In this document: piece after piece, positions 17,727-26,950 of the stretch | Position numbering within the stretch: position 1 is the stretch's first letter | How the letters are laid out: each line of letters begins with the position of its first letter | Source of the DNA: Peribacillus psychrosaccharolyticus ATCC 23296 | GTDB taxonomy: Bacteria > Bacillota > Bacilli > Bacillales > DSM-1321 | Length of the DNA stretch: 60,429 bases | Assembly: GCF_000305495.1 (NCBI RefSeq) | Contig: NZ_AJTN02000257.1 | Location: 1-60,429 of the forward strand | Direction of reading: 5' to 3' | Notes under the pieces: model-generated | The model's database searches: none | What the model was told of the DNA's origin: nothing | What the model saw: the letters and a program-made list of their open reading frames with translations, nothing else | Made by a program: the position numbers and the translations under genes

Positions 17727-18575
17727 ATGACATTAACTAATCGCGAGATACAGGTTTGGAATGAGATAAGTGAATGGGAGGATAAGCTTCTTCAATATGG
17801 ACCAACAGATTTTACTGCACTTTATGATAAATGGCTTGAACAAAGTTTTTCCTTGCTCCCAGAAAATGTCCAGGAACAATTTTTTTCAAAGCTGGATACA
17901 TGGCTGTTTCATTTGCATGCTATGGTCCAAAGTTCACAGAATCAAATGGATGCGCGAGATCGGATTCTTGGTGCTGCTCGGGTATTCAATCAAGATATAA
18001 CGACCATTGAAGATAATAAAAAGCTGACAATTGATCAATTGACATACATAGCTGATCAGCAAATTGCCAAGCATCGTCTATACTCATTTGTTCAGGGTGG
18101 AGCAAGTGGCTCAGGAGGAGTTCTGCTGCTTGGCGGAGATATTCCTGCTATGACAGTTATTAATGTACGTGTCGTTCAGTTAACAGCTATGAGTTACGGA
18201 TATGAAGTGAATACGCCGTTTGAGATGATGATGGCTCTTAAAGTATTTCATATTGGAACGATGCCAAAGCGGCTTCAAGGAGCAGCCTGGGAAGGGTTAA
18301 TTCGTGAAACGAAGAATATGGAAGATCCCTACTTTTACGAGGGAGCTGAAGAATTAACGAATCTTTCCTGGATGGAGCAGCCATTTAAACAGCTATTAAA
18401 AGCGATGATGATTGTAGTGTTCCGTAAACGAATCATTCAAGGGATTCCGATGATTTCTATGGCGATTGGCGCTGGTACGAATTATCAGATGACTAGACGG
18501 GTAAGTGAGTTTGCTCAGAAATACTACCAATATCGATATTTGAATGAAAAGCGGGATGATCAGGAATGGGCTTGA
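17727..18575 (+). CDS. EcsC family protein
   Basis: 282 residues resembling the EcsC protein family: a helical N-terminal half, then a glycine-rich segment FVQGGASGSGGVLLLGGDIPAMTVINVRVV (described here as residues ~120-150) and a C-terminal IPMISMAIGAGTNYQMTRRV block. EcsC accompanies the EcsAB ABC transporter in Bacillus, but this is a stand-alone paralogue; function unknown. Strong GGAGG RBS. The moaB ATG lies inside its last codons (10-base overlap), so the two are translationally coupled. Confidence 0.8.
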   Translation: MTLTNREIQVWNEISEWEDKLLQYGPTDFTALYDKWLEQSFSLLPENVQEQFFSKLDTWLFHLHAMVQSSQNQMDARDRILGAARVFNQDITTIEDNKKLTIDQLTYIADQQIAKHRLYSFVQGGASGSGGVLLLGGDIPAMTVINVRVVQLTAMSYGYEVNTPFEMMMALKVFHIGTMPKRLQGAAWEGLIRETKNMEDPYFYEGAEELTNLSWMEQPFKQLLKAMMIVVFRKRIIQGIPMISMAIGAGTNYQMTRRVSEFAQKYYQYRYLNEKRDDQEWA

Positions 18576-19075
18576 AAGAGCATAAGGAAACAACTGTTTC
18601 CGTACGCTGCAAAATAATAACGGTTAGTGATACACGAAATGTAGAGACAGATAAGAGCGGTATGTTAATGAATACATTAATCCATGACTATGGTCATCAG
18701 GTAACGGCTTATCAGATTGTTAAAGATAATCAAGAAGATATCACCACTGCTATTCAAACCGGGCTTAATCAAACTGAGGTAGATGTGGTTCTTTTAAATG
18801 GAGGGACAGGGATTGCCAAAAGGGATGTAACGATTGAAACAGTGAACAAGCTGTTTGATAAAGAAATCCCAGGGTTTGGTGAGCTATTTCGAATGCTAAG
18901 CTACCAAGAAGACATTGGCTCTGCCGCAATCCTTTCACGAGCCACAGCCGGTACCGCAAATAATAAAGCCATCTTTGCTACTCCCGGCTCATCAGGGGCT
19001 GTAAGGCTTGCTATGGAAAAACTTATCCTCCCAGAGATAGGTCATATAGTCAAAGAATTAAAAAAGGATTTATAA
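18566..19075 (+). CDS. moaB: Molybdenum cofactor biosynthesis protein MoaB
   Basis: 169-residue MoaB/Mog fold protein with the signatures ITVSDTRNVETDKSG near residue 20, LNGGTGIAKRDVT near 75, and the TPGSSGAVRLAM block near 137. The family binds molybdopterin and adenylates it before metal insertion. The start ATG overlaps the EcsC-family gene by 10 bases, with CAGGA as a weak RBS; a TTG two codons later is an alternative. No other molybdenum-cofactor gene is in the window; an isolated moaB here matches B. subtilis. Confidence 0.9.
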   Translation: MGLKEHKETTVSVRCKIITVSDTRNVETDKSGMLMNTLIHDYGHQVTAYQIVKDNQEDITTAIQTGLNQTEVDVVLLNGGTGIAKRDVTIETVNKLFDKEIPGFGELFRMLSYQEDIGSAAILSRATAGTANNKAIFATPGSSGAVRLAMEKLILPEIGHIVKELKKDL

Positions 19076-19102
19076 GGTGCAGCCATAAGCTGCCCTTTTT
19101 TT
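19076..19102 (+). terminator. Weak terminator of moaB
   Basis: Short stem GCAGC/GCTGC with a 5-base loop and a T-run. Confidence 0.65.
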
Positions 19103-19221
19103 AATGATGGTTGTATCCGTTTGCAAAAAAGAAACATATTTTCACATAATTAGCAGGTTTAGGCTGATAAATTATGCTACCATTACAATGAATCAATAAA
19201 CGTTGTTTAGGGGTTGAGGAA

Positions 19222-20895
19222 TTGAATACGAATGATAATAACTGGTGGAAGAAAAGTGTAGTCTATCAAATCTATCCACGAAGCTTTATGGATGCTAATG
19301 GTGATGGGATCGGAGATTTAAACGGAATTATTGAGAAACTTGATTATTTAGCTTCACTAGGTATTGATGTGATTTGGTTAAGCCCGATTTACGATTCACC
19401 AAATGACGATAACGGCTATGATATCCGCGATTATTATTCCATCATGAAGGAGTTCGGCACAATGGCGGAGTTTGACCGCTTGCTTGAAGAAGCGCATAGC
19501 CGAGGACTGAAAATAATTATGGACTTAGTCGTTAATCATACATCGGATGAGCATGAATGGTTTAAACAATCTCGGAGCAGTAAGGATAACCCTTACCGAG
19601 ATTATTATATTTGGAAACCAGCGGTGTCCGGTAAAGCTCCGAATAACTGGGGGTCAATTTTTAGTGGTCCTGCTTGGGAATACGATGAGACAACTGATGA
19701 ATACTATCTGCATCTTTTTTCAAAAAAACAGCCTGATCTTAATTGGGAAAATAAACATCTTAGACAAGATATTTATAAGATGATGCGATTCTGGCTGAAT
19801 AAAGGAATCGATGGATTCAGGATGGATGTCATTAACTTTATTTCTAAAGCACCTGGACTGCCTGACGGTCCAACTCATGGAGGATTATATGGCGATGGCA
19901 GTTCCTTTTTTATGAACGGACCGAAAATCCATGAGTATTTAAAGGAAATGAATGAAGAAGCTTTGGCGGGTTATAATGTGCTGACCGTCGGAGAGATGCC
20001 GGGTGCAAGTCCTGAAGATGCCATACTCTATACAGATCCAGTGAATAAGGAATTGAATATGATTTTCACATTCGAGCATATGGATTTGGATAGTGGAGCA
20101 GGAGGGAAATGGGATGTGAAACCCTTACATCTACCTGACTTAAAGGCTAACCTAGCAAAATGGCAGACTAGTCTTAATGAAAGAGGCTGGAACAGTTTAT
20201 ATTGGAATAATCATGATCAACCGCGCGTTGTTTCACGTTTTGGTAACGATACCCAATATAGAACTCTATCAGCAAAAATGCTGGCAACCTGCCTGCATAT
20301 GATGAAAGGTACTCCGTATATTTATCAAGGTGAGGAAATCGGTATGACCAATGTCCAATTTTCATCTATTCAGCAATATAAAGATGTAGAAACCCTGAAT
20401 ATGTATCATGAAAAGGCGGTCTTAGGAGTTGAAAAAGAAACTATTTTAAATTCCATATATATAAAAGGTCGTGACAATGCCCGGACTCCAATGCAATGGG
20501 ACAATCGTGAACATGCAGGCTTTACGACAGGTACCCCATGGATAGATGTGAATTCACGTTACCCGGATATCAATGTTCAAAATACGCTGGCAGAGGATTC
20601 GTCTATATTCACGCATTATCAGCAGTTAATAAGCTTGCGTAAAACCCTGGAAATAGTAACGAACGGTACCTTCAAGTTGTTACTAAGTGACCATCCTTCC
20701 ATCTTTGCTTATGAAAGAATAGATAAAAGCGAGCAATTACTGGTTCTTTGTAATTTCAGTGAAGAACCACAGCAAATTGAAGATGACTATGTGATGGCGG
20801 CTATACAAAAAGGAAAACTGTTAATAAGCAATTACAGCAGCCAAACTAAACAAACACTACAGCCTTATGAGTCTAGTGTTTACTATCATATTTAG
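19222..20895 (+). CDS. malL: GH13 alpha-glucosidase / oligo-1,6-glucosidase
   Basis: 557 residues, the usual length for MalL-type enzymes. The (beta/alpha)8 catalytic residues are in place: nucleophile Asp202 in GFRMDVINF, acid/base Glu258 in LTVGEMPG, and Asp332 in NNHDQPR. The N-terminus WWKKSVVYQIYPRSF is typical of GH13 subfamily 31, and no signal peptide is present, so the enzyme is cytoplasmic. It hydrolyses maltose/isomaltose-type oligosaccharides; exact specificity cannot be read off. TTG start with GAGGAA upstream. No sugar transporter adjoins it and B. subtilis, as I recall, lacks it here, so it is probably an insertion in the conserved order. Confidence 0.88.
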   Translation: MNTNDNNWWKKSVVYQIYPRSFMDANGDGIGDLNGIIEKLDYLASLGIDVIWLSPIYDSPNDDNGYDIRDYYSIMKEFGTMAEFDRLLEEAHSRGLKIIMDLVVNHTSDEHEWFKQSRSSKDNPYRDYYIWKPAVSGKAPNNWGSIFSGPAWEYDETTDEYYLHLFSKKQPDLNWENKHLRQDIYKMMRFWLNKGIDGFRMDVINFISKAPGLPDGPTHGGLYGDGSSFFMNGPKIHEYLKEMNEEALAGYNVLTVGEMPGASPEDAILYTDPVNKELNMIFTFEHMDLDSGAGGKWDVKPLHLPDLKANLAKWQTSLNERGWNSLYWNNHDQPRVVSRFGNDTQYRTLSAKMLATCLHMMKGTPYIYQGEEIGMTNVQFSSIQQYKDVETLNMYHEKAVLGVEKETILNSIYIKGRDNARTPMQWDNREHAGFTTGTPWIDVNSRYPDINVQNTLAEDSSIFTHYQQLISLRKTLEIVTNGTFKLLLSDHPSIFAYERIDKSEQLLVLCNFSEEPQQIEDDYVMAAIQKGKLLISNYSSQTKQTLQPYESSVYYHI

Positions 20896-20898
20896 TCC

Positions 20899-20936
20899 AA
20901 AAAAGGGAGTGCTGACATTAGCACTCCCTTTTTGAA
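20899..20936 (+). terminator. Terminator of the glucosidase gene
   Basis: 13-bp perfect stem (20901-20913 with 20920-20932) with A- and T-rich flanks. Confidence 0.92.
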
Positions 20937-21027
20937 TGGAACGTTTAAGACAGGATAACTTGTTTTATAAAAATTATATAAGAATCATTGAATTTATATA
21001 CAAGAAAATGGTTGTTTTGAAAAAAGG

Positions 21028-21204
21028 CTCTGCTTAGGATTAATCATCAGCAGAGAACGCGTAGAAATACCTTTCTACTTGTTACAAAGATGCATATTTA
21101 ATCTTGGCATTCATCTAAGTTAGATGTGATTTATCTTTTCGTGAGCATAGTTCCACCTGATGAGGTGAATAAAGGCGATAATTGGTACAATAAAAGCCAA
21201 TTAT
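21028..21204 (+). other. Hairpin-rich intergenic segment
   Basis: Six successive inverted repeats: CTCTGCT/AGCAGAG (21028-21055), GTAGAAA/TTTCTAC (21061-21078), AAGAT/ATCTT (21087-21105), CATCT/AGATG (21112-21126), CACCT/AGGTG (21154-21167), ATAATTGG/CCAATTAT (21178-21204). No ORF. It lies between the glucosidase terminator and the argG promoter. Could be an RNA; neither a clear promoter nor a terminator was found. Confidence 0.35.
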
Positions 21205-21228
21205 GAATAATTTAGTTATTTATTCCTA
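21202..21228 (+). promoter_or_regulatory. Possible distal ARG box
   Basis: TATGAATAA-TTTAG-TTATTTATTCCTA is an imperfect palindrome with ArgR half-sites, about 150 bases upstream of the main ARG boxes. Confidence 0.3.
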
Positions 21229-21298
21229 CACGCAGGTGTAAGTTTTTATGCACAAATAGGTATTTTTATAATAAAACAGAAAAATCTATGAAAATCCC

Positions 21299-21376
21299 TT
21301 GCAAAACGATAATAAAGCTGATAAAGTAACTATCATAGATTGAATAAAAATTAAAACATATGAATTTTTATTCATA
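21299..21376 (+). promoter_or_regulatory. argG promoter and two ArgR (ARG) boxes
   Basis: TTGCAA at 21299 with a -10-like TAAAGT 17 bases later. Downstream lie ATTGAATAAAAATTAAAA (21339-21356) and the near-perfect TATGAATTTTTATTCATA (21359-21376), matching the Bacillus ARG box. Arginine-bound ArgR/AhrC would block initiation or elongation. Confidence 0.8.
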
Positions 21377-21393
21377 AAAAGGGGACGATATTA

Positions 21394-22609
21394 ATGGCAA
21401 ACAAAAAAGTGGTATTAGCATATTCCGGAGGTCTCGATACTTCTGTAGCAATTAAATGGTTACAAGATAAAAATTATGATGTTGTCGCGTGTTGTTTAGA
21501 TGTAGGTGAAGGAAAAGATTTATCCTTTGTTAAAGAAAAAGCGTTAACAGTTGGAGCTGTTTCTTCATATATGGTAGATGCTAAAGACGAATTCGCTGAA
21601 GAATTTGCGTTAATTGCCATGCAGGCTCATACACTTTATGAAGGTAAATATCCGCTTGTTTCAGCTTTATCGCGTCCGTTAATCGCGAAGAAATTAGTCG
21701 AAATTGCTGAAAAAGAGAATGCAGTAGCAGTTGCTCACGGATGTACTGGAAAAGGAAATGACCAAGTACGTTTTGAGGTTTCTATTCAAGCATTGAACCC
21801 AAACCTTGAAGTCATTGCTCCGGTAAGAGAGTGGGGATGGTCACGTGAAGAAGAAATCGAATATGCAATCAATCATGATATTCCGATTCCAATTAACCTT
21901 GACAGCCCATATTCAATTGATCAAAACCTTTGGGGAAGAAGTAATGAATGCGGAATTCTTGAAGATCCTTGGGCAACACCGCCTGAAGGAGCTTACGATT
22001 TAACAGTCAGTCTTGAAGAAACGCCAGACACTGCAGATATTATTGAAATCGGATTTAACGCAGGTGTACCTGTAACATTAGACGGAAAGTCTTATAAGGT
22101 AGCTGATTTAATTCTAGAGCTTAATGCAATTGCAGGTAAACATGGTGTGGGAAGAATTGATCATGTTGAGAATAGATTAGTAGGAATTAAATCACGTGAA
22201 GTCTATGAATGCCCAGGTGCAATGACATTAATTAAAGCACATAAAGAACTTGAAGATATAACACTAGTAAAAGAAGTAGCACATTTTAAACCAGTAATTG
22301 AAGAAAAAAATCACTGAACTAATTTATGAAGGCCTTTGGTTCTCACCGCTTCAAAAAGCATTGAGTGCATTCTTAAAAGAAACGCAAGTAAATGTTAATG
22401 GTGTAGTTCGTGTGAAACTATTCAAAGGACACGCAATTATTGAAGGAAGAAAATCAGAAAACTCATTATATGATGAGAAATTAGCAACATATACGAAGAG
22501 TGATGAATTTGATCATGAAGCAGCTGTAGGTTTCATTTCGCTATGGGGTCTTCCGACTAAAGTAAACAGTATCGTAAATAACAAGAGCTCCAAGAAGGTG
22601 ACAGTGTGA
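21394..22609 (+). pseudogene. argG: Argininosuccinate synthase, frameshifted
   Basis: Homology covers a full argG of about 404 residues, but the frame breaks near the 3' end. The first 307 codons (start [22 protein letters not shown]-loop YSGGLDTS) run into a stop at 22315-22317. The missing C-terminus ([16 protein letters not shown] to the end) continues in the +1 frame to 22609. The break is a run of seven A at 22304-22310; six A would restore one ORF. ArgG joins citrulline and aspartate. Either a real null mutation, correction by slippage on the A-run, or a sequence error. argH overlaps its end. ArgR boxes and an AAGGGG-type RBS precede it. Confidence 0.9.
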
Positions 22610-23979
22610 GCAAATTGTGGGGAGGCAGATTTACAAAGTCTGCTGAAGAATGGGTAGATGAGTTCGGTGCGTCGATTTCCTTTGATAAGGAGCTTGTATT
22701 GGAAGATATTCAAGGAAGCTTGGCGCACGTAATGATGTTAAAAAAATGTAAGATTCTAACCGTTGAGGATGCAGATTTAATTATCTCGGGCCTTCAGATC
22801 CTGCGGGAAAAAGCGAAACTTGATGAGCTTACCTTCTCGGTTGAAATGGAAGATATTCATCTAAATCTCGAAAGTATGCTTATAAGTGAAATTGGTCCTG
22901 TCGGCGGAAAGCTTCATACGGGCAGAAGCCGGAATGACCAAGTTGCAACGGATATCCACTTATATCTACGTACTCAAACAGAGGAAGTAGTAAAGTTAAT
23001 AAATGGTTTACAGGCAGCGATAATCGAGCAAGCGGAACAACATGTTGAAACGCTTGTTCCTGGTTATACGCACTTACAGCGCGCACAGCCGATTTCATTT
23101 GCCCATCATTTAATGGCCTACTTCTGGATGCTTGAGCGTGATAAACAACGTTTTAATGAGTGTCAAAAGCGAATTAATGTATCCCCGTTAGGAGCAGGTG
23201 CTCTTGCTGGAACGACTTTCCCGATTGATCGTTCGTATAGCGCTGAGCTGCTAGGGTTTGCAGGAATCTACGAAAATAGTCTTGATGCAGTAAGTGATCG
23301 TGACTTTGCGCTTGAATTCTTAAGCAACAGTTCAACCATGATGATGCATTTATCTCGTTTCAGTGAAGAAATTATTCTCTGGTCTAGTCAAGAGTTTCAA
23401 TTTGTTGAATTAGATGATGCGTTTTCAACAGGAAGCAGTATTATGCCGCAAAAGAAAAACCCTGATATGGCAGAACTTATCCGTGGAAAAACAGGACGAG
23501 TGTACGGGAATCTTACAGGCATGCTGACTGTCTTAAAAGGACTGCCGCTTGCGTATAATAAAGACATGCAAGAAGACAAAGAAGGAATCTTCGATACGGT
23601 AAAAACGATTATTGGTTCTTTGAAGATTTTTGAGGGAATGATTTCGACAATGAAAGTGAAAACAGAAGTAATGGAGAAAGCAACAAAAAATGACTTCTCT
23701 AATGCTACTGAATTAGCTGATTATCTTGCGGCGAAAGGTATGCCATTCCGTGAAGCCCATGAAGTTGTCGGGAAACTAGTCCTTTTCTGTGTTCAGAACG
23801 GATGTTATTTAGCTGATTTAAACCTAAATCAGTTTAAAGAAGCTTCTGAGCTTTTTGAAGAGGATATCTATAAAGCGTTAAATCCTTACGAAGCTGTGAA
23901 ACGACGGAATAGTCAAGGTGGAACAGGTTTTGAACAAGTGAAGTTAGCGATAGAAAAAGGGAAATCTCTGCTAGTTTAA
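22606..23979 (+). CDS. argH: Argininosuccinate lyase
   Basis: 457 residues, intact. Fumarase/aspartase superfamily signature [15 protein letters not shown] near residue 280; N-terminus [28 protein letters not shown] near residue 105. Cleaves argininosuccinate to arginine and fumarate. The GTG start overlaps the argG stop by 4 bases (GTGA), so it depends on translation of the argG 3' frame. Co-regulated with argG through the ARG boxes. Shared bidirectional terminator with uspA. Confidence 0.96.
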   Translation: MSKLWGGRFTKSAEEWVDEFGASISFDKELVLEDIQGSLAHVMMLKKCKILTVEDADLIISGLQILREKAKLDELTFSVEMEDIHLNLESMLISEIGPVGGKLHTGRSRNDQVATDIHLYLRTQTEEVVKLINGLQAAIIEQAEQHVETLVPGYTHLQRAQPISFAHHLMAYFWMLERDKQRFNECQKRINVSPLGAGALAGTTFPIDRSYSAELLGFAGIYENSLDAVSDRDFALEFLSNSSTMMMHLSRFSEEIILWSSQEFQFVELDDAFSTGSSIMPQKKNPDMAELIRGKTGRVYGNLTGMLTVLKGLPLAYNKDMQEDKEGIFDTVKTIIGSLKIFEGMISTMKVKTEVMEKATKNDFSNATELADYLAAKGMPFREAHEVVGKLVLFCVQNGCYLADLNLNQFKEASELFEEDIYKALNPYEAVKRRNSQGGTGFEQVKLAIEKGKSLLV

Positions 23980-24000
23980 CATCAACCTTGCTTAATAGAA

Positions 24001-24037
24001 AAAAAGACTCGTGCTTTTTAGCGCGAGTCTTTTTTTG
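24001..24037. terminator. Bidirectional terminator argH / uspA
   Basis: Stem AAAAAGACTCGTGC / GCGCGAGTCTTTTT with A-tract left and T-tract right, serving both convergent genes. Confidence 0.88.
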
Positions 24038-24041
24038 CTGA

Positions 24042-24488
24042 TTAATTCTCTTTTTCGCTGCGAATAATTAAAACATCGCAAGGAGAAGTGCGGACAATAT
24101 TTTCCGAAACGCTTCCGATTAAGAAACGTTCCACTGCATTTAACCCTGTAGCTCCACACATAATCAGATCCACGTTATGTTTGACGGCCATCGATTTTGT
24201 GATTTTGACTTTGGGAGACCCAAGTTCAATTTCAGTCACTGCTTGAATACCTTCTTTGTCAGCTATTGCTTTGTATTTATTGAGAATCTCTCCGGCAAAT
24301 TCTTCTGCACGATCACGAATTGTCATGTCATAGGCTTCTAGTGTCGGGTAATTTCTTGTATCAATTACGTGGCCAATCACAAGTTCTGCATGATTTCGTT
24401 TACAAACCTCAATTGCCTTTTTCAAAGCCCATTCAGCTTCTTTTGAACCATCCACTGCTACTAATACTTTTTTATACTGCATAGTCAT
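24042..24488 (-). CDS. Universal stress protein, UspA family
   Basis: 148 residues. ATP-binding type Usp: N-terminal KVLVAVDGSKEAEWAL and the C-terminal motif CGATGLNAVERFLIGSVSEN (G-2x-G-9x-G(S) pattern) are present. Role in stress survival is known only broadly. Minus strand; AGGAGG lies just before the ATG; -10 TATAAT on the minus strand at 24510-24515. A second ATG two codons in is an alternative start. Confidence 0.92.
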   Translation of the reverse strand: MTMQYKKVLVAVDGSKEAEWALKKAIEVCKRNHAELVIGHVIDTRNYPTLEAYDMTIRDRAEEFAGEILNKYKAIADKEGIQAVTEIELGSPKVKITKSMAVKHNVDLIMCGATGLNAVERFLIGSVSENIVRTSPCDVLIIRSEKEN

Positions 24489-24591
24489 GGAATCTCCTCC
24501 TTTTACTAAATTATAACCTAATATTTACATAAAAATAGACAAAATTTTCATAACATAAGCAGGAATGGAACTTTACGTTGTGGTTTCAACC

Positions 24592-25686
24592 TTATTTTAT
24601 TTGCAAGGTTTTAGGGAACTTAGTTAGTATTTCACAGCCTGTTTCAGTGATGTAGATATCATCCTCAATTCGAACACCAGCGACGTTCGGAACATAAATG
24701 CCGGGTTCAATTGTAAATACCATCCCAGGTTGAAGTAATAGAGCATTTGTTTCGGTAACAGATGGATATTCATGAACACTTATTCCAAGGCCGTGGCCGA
24801 GGCGATGCGGGAAGTAATCACCATATCCACGGCTCTCAATGATTCTTCTTGCCGTTTGATCAACATGTGAACAAGAAATGCCCGGTTTGCTGACGAGTAC
24901 AGCAGCCTCCTGAGCCTTTAAAACACTTTCATAGATATCTCGCTGCTTGTCTGAAATATCTCCATAAGCGACTGTCCTAGAGATGTCAGAACAGTATCCT
25001 TCATACACAACGCCAAGATCGAAGAGGACGAGATCTCCTCGTTTAATTTTTGTGTTTCCTGGAGTGCCGTGTGGGGAAGCAGCATTGATGCCGGTAAGGA
25101 CCATGGTTGAAAAGGACATCTGGCTGACACCTGATTTTTTCATTTCAAATTCAATTGCAGCGAGTATTTCCATCTCTGTTTTCCCATCAGCAATTTCATT
25201 TACGCCTACTTCTACAGCATAATCAGCAAGACGGCATGCTTCCCTGATTTTTAGTAATTCATCTTCTGTTTTAACCATGCGTAATAAACGAAGTTTTTCC
25301 TCCGCAGGAAAGAGTGCTGGATGCGAAAAGCGGCCTTGAATGGTTTCAAGTCGTTCAACGGTTAGATGCTCTTTCTCAATCGCCAATTTTCTAATTTGAA
25401 CAGAACGTTTTTGGATGCAGGTACTAATTTTCTCCCAAGGATCTTCAATATCATTATAGCCAAGGATATCTCCTGACCATCCAGCGTGCTTGGCGTCTTC
25501 TATTTCCATTTGCGGGCAAACAAGAAATGGTTCTGCTTCAGGAAAAAGAACAAGAGCAAGTACTCGTTCATGGGGATCACTTAGAAATCCGCTGCAATAA
25601 AAAATATTATCTGGCGCAGTTATAAAGAGTGCATCGAGATTTTTTTCCTGCAGCCAGTCGGTTAGTTCGTTGATTCGTTGATTCAT
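24592..25686 (-). CDS. M24 family Xaa-Pro peptidase
   Basis: 364 residues. N-terminal creatinase-like domain (1-125), then the pita-bread M24 domain with metal ligands in LVLFDLGVVYEGYCSDISRT, GHGLGISVHEYP and FTIEPGIYV. Cleaves N-terminal X-Pro bonds or X-Pro dipeptides; resembles the PepQ/YkvY type. Start ATG 25686 chosen for the GGGGG upstream and the conserved N-terminus MNQRINEL. A TTGTATACAA palindrome lies 22 bases upstream of the start. Confidence 0.9.
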   Translation of the reverse strand: MNQRINELTDWLQEKNLDALFITAPDNIFYCSGFLSDPHERVLALVLFPEAEPFLVCPQMEIEDAKHAGWSGDILGYNDIEDPWEKISTCIQKRSVQIRKLAIEKEHLTVERLETIQGRFSHPALFPAEEKLRLLRMVKTEDELLKIREACRLADYAVEVGVNEIADGKTEMEILAAIEFEMKKSGVSQMSFSTMVLTGINAASPHGTPGNTKIKRGDLVLFDLGVVYEGYCSDISRTVAYGDISDKQRDIYESVLKAQEAAVLVSKPGISCSHVDQTARRIIESRGYGDYFPHRLGHGLGISVHEYPSVTETNALLLQPGMVFTIEPGIYVPNVAGVRIEDDIYITETGCEILTKFPKTLQIK

Positions 25687-25707
25687 GGTTAATAGCCCCC
25701 AAATTGT

Positions 25708-25719
25708 GTTGTATACAAT
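25708..25719. promoter_or_regulatory. TTGTATACAA palindrome between pepQ-like gene and ytkL
   Basis: Perfect 10-bp palindrome TTGTATACAA (25709-25718), the core of GntR-type operators such as that of gluconate repressor GntR. It lies in the divergent intergenic region. Confidence 0.35.
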
Positions 25720-25837
25720 GACCATATCAATAAGAAAAATAATTGTAAATAGTTAGACTTTTAAAAATGGGGGTAAAATGATAGAGTTGTGGAAAATCAC
25801 TATTTCAACAGAAAAAAGAAAGGGTGGGATTATATAT

Positions 25838-26521
25838 ATGAATATTTCGTATCATGGCCATTCCGTAGTCAAAATTGAAACCAACGGCACGACAATCTTA
25901 ATTGATCCATTCATTAATGGAAACAGTTTAACAGATTTAGTGGTAGATGACGTGAAACCTGATATTATTATTCTTACTCATGGTCACGGTGATCACCTTG
26001 GAGATACGGTAGAACTTGCAAAAAGACATAATGCATTAGTTATTGCTGTAGCAGAATTAGAACATTACTTATCTGCACAAGGTGTTGAACGAACACATGG
26101 AATGAGCATTGGCGGTGCCTATCAGTTTGACTTTGGAAAAGTGAAGTTCACACCGGCTTTTCATGGAACAGGACTCATGCAGGAAAATGGTGAAATCATT
26201 TATCTTGGGATGCCAGCAGGAATATTGTTTATGGCAGAAGGAAAAACCGTTTATCATGCGGGGGATACCGCAGTCTTTTCGGATATGAAGTTAATCGGTG
26301 AAAGACATCCAATTGATCTAGCTTTCTTACCAATAGGAGATAACTTCACAATGGGTCCGGAAGATGCAGCGCTTGCAGCGGAGTTTTTACAAGCTAAACA
26401 GGTAGTACCGATTCATTTTAATACTTTCCCAGTCATTAAACAGGATCCACAAACCTTCATTGACTTACTGACCAATAAAAACGGAAAAGTTCTAGAAGCT
26501 GGAGAGTCAATTGAGCTATAA
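25838..26521 (+). CDS. ytkL: UPF0173 metallo-hydrolase YtkL
   Basis: 227 residues, exactly family length. Metallo-beta-lactamase fold: [11 protein letters not shown] early, HGHGDHLGD metal motif near residue 50, [11 protein letters not shown] near 145, and HFNTFP near 195. Substrate unknown; UPF0173. Start 25838 is the conserved MNISYHGHS with AAAGGGTGGG upstream. Terminator follows. Confidence 0.92.
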   Translation: MNISYHGHSVVKIETNGTTILIDPFINGNSLTDLVVDDVKPDIIILTHGHGDHLGDTVELAKRHNALVIAVAELEHYLSAQGVERTHGMSIGGAYQFDFGKVKFTPAFHGTGLMQENGEIIYLGMPAGILFMAEGKTVYHAGDTAVFSDMKLIGERHPIDLAFLPIGDNFTMGPEDAALAAEFLQAKQVVPIHFNTFPVIKQDPQTFIDLLTNKNGKVLEAGESIEL

Positions 26522-26535
26522 AAATTTCAAATATG

Positions 26536-26588
26536 GAAGAAGTAATGGTCGTTTCATGAATATAAGACCATTTCTTCTTCTTTTTTCT
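26536..26588 (+). terminator. Terminator of ytkL
   Basis: 15-bp stem (26536-26550 with 26566-26580) followed by a T-rich tract. Confidence 0.88.
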
Positions 26589-26642
26589 TTGGTCGACGCA
26601 TACAATGTAGCGCGGCGTGATGCCCAAAGAAAGGGGATTACC

Positions 26643-26873
26643 ATGAAACAGCGGTTATTGCTTTGTTTGTTGTTATGTTTCTGTATGTTGTATTATGCGT
26701 TGCCACAGCTGTCCATTCGGGCAGAAGGACCAGAAGGAGTATTTGCAGTTTCCTGGCTTTGCATGCTTTTGTTTGCTATTGCGGGCAATCTTTCAAGCAT
26801 CCTGTATACTCCGAAAAAAAGGAAGCCGTTACCGAAAGGAAAAGAACAGCGGCTGCGGGAAAGAATATATTAA
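26643..26873 (+). CDS. Small two-helix membrane protein
   Basis: 76 residues: a hydrophobic segment at 3-22, a second at ~35-55, and a very basic tail (TPKKRKPLPKGKEQRLRERIY). Start ATG has AAAGGGG upstream. I do not recognise a family. It could be a small membrane peptide of unknown role; reading-frame conservation elsewhere would be the test. Confidence 0.55.
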   Translation: MKQRLLLCLLLCFCMLYYALPQLSIRAEGPEGVFAVSWLCMLLFAIAGNLSSILYTPKKRKPLPKGKEQRLRERIY

Positions 26874-26950
26874 AAACGATCGTTCGTTGAATAGCGGGTT
26901 ACTTCACTCTATAATAAAGAAATAGAATTACCATGAAAAGGGTGAAGAAC

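Noticed and set aside
26511-26642. Longer upstream start for the small membrane protein
   Set aside because: The extension crosses the ytkL terminator and lacks an RBS; ATG 26643 has one.
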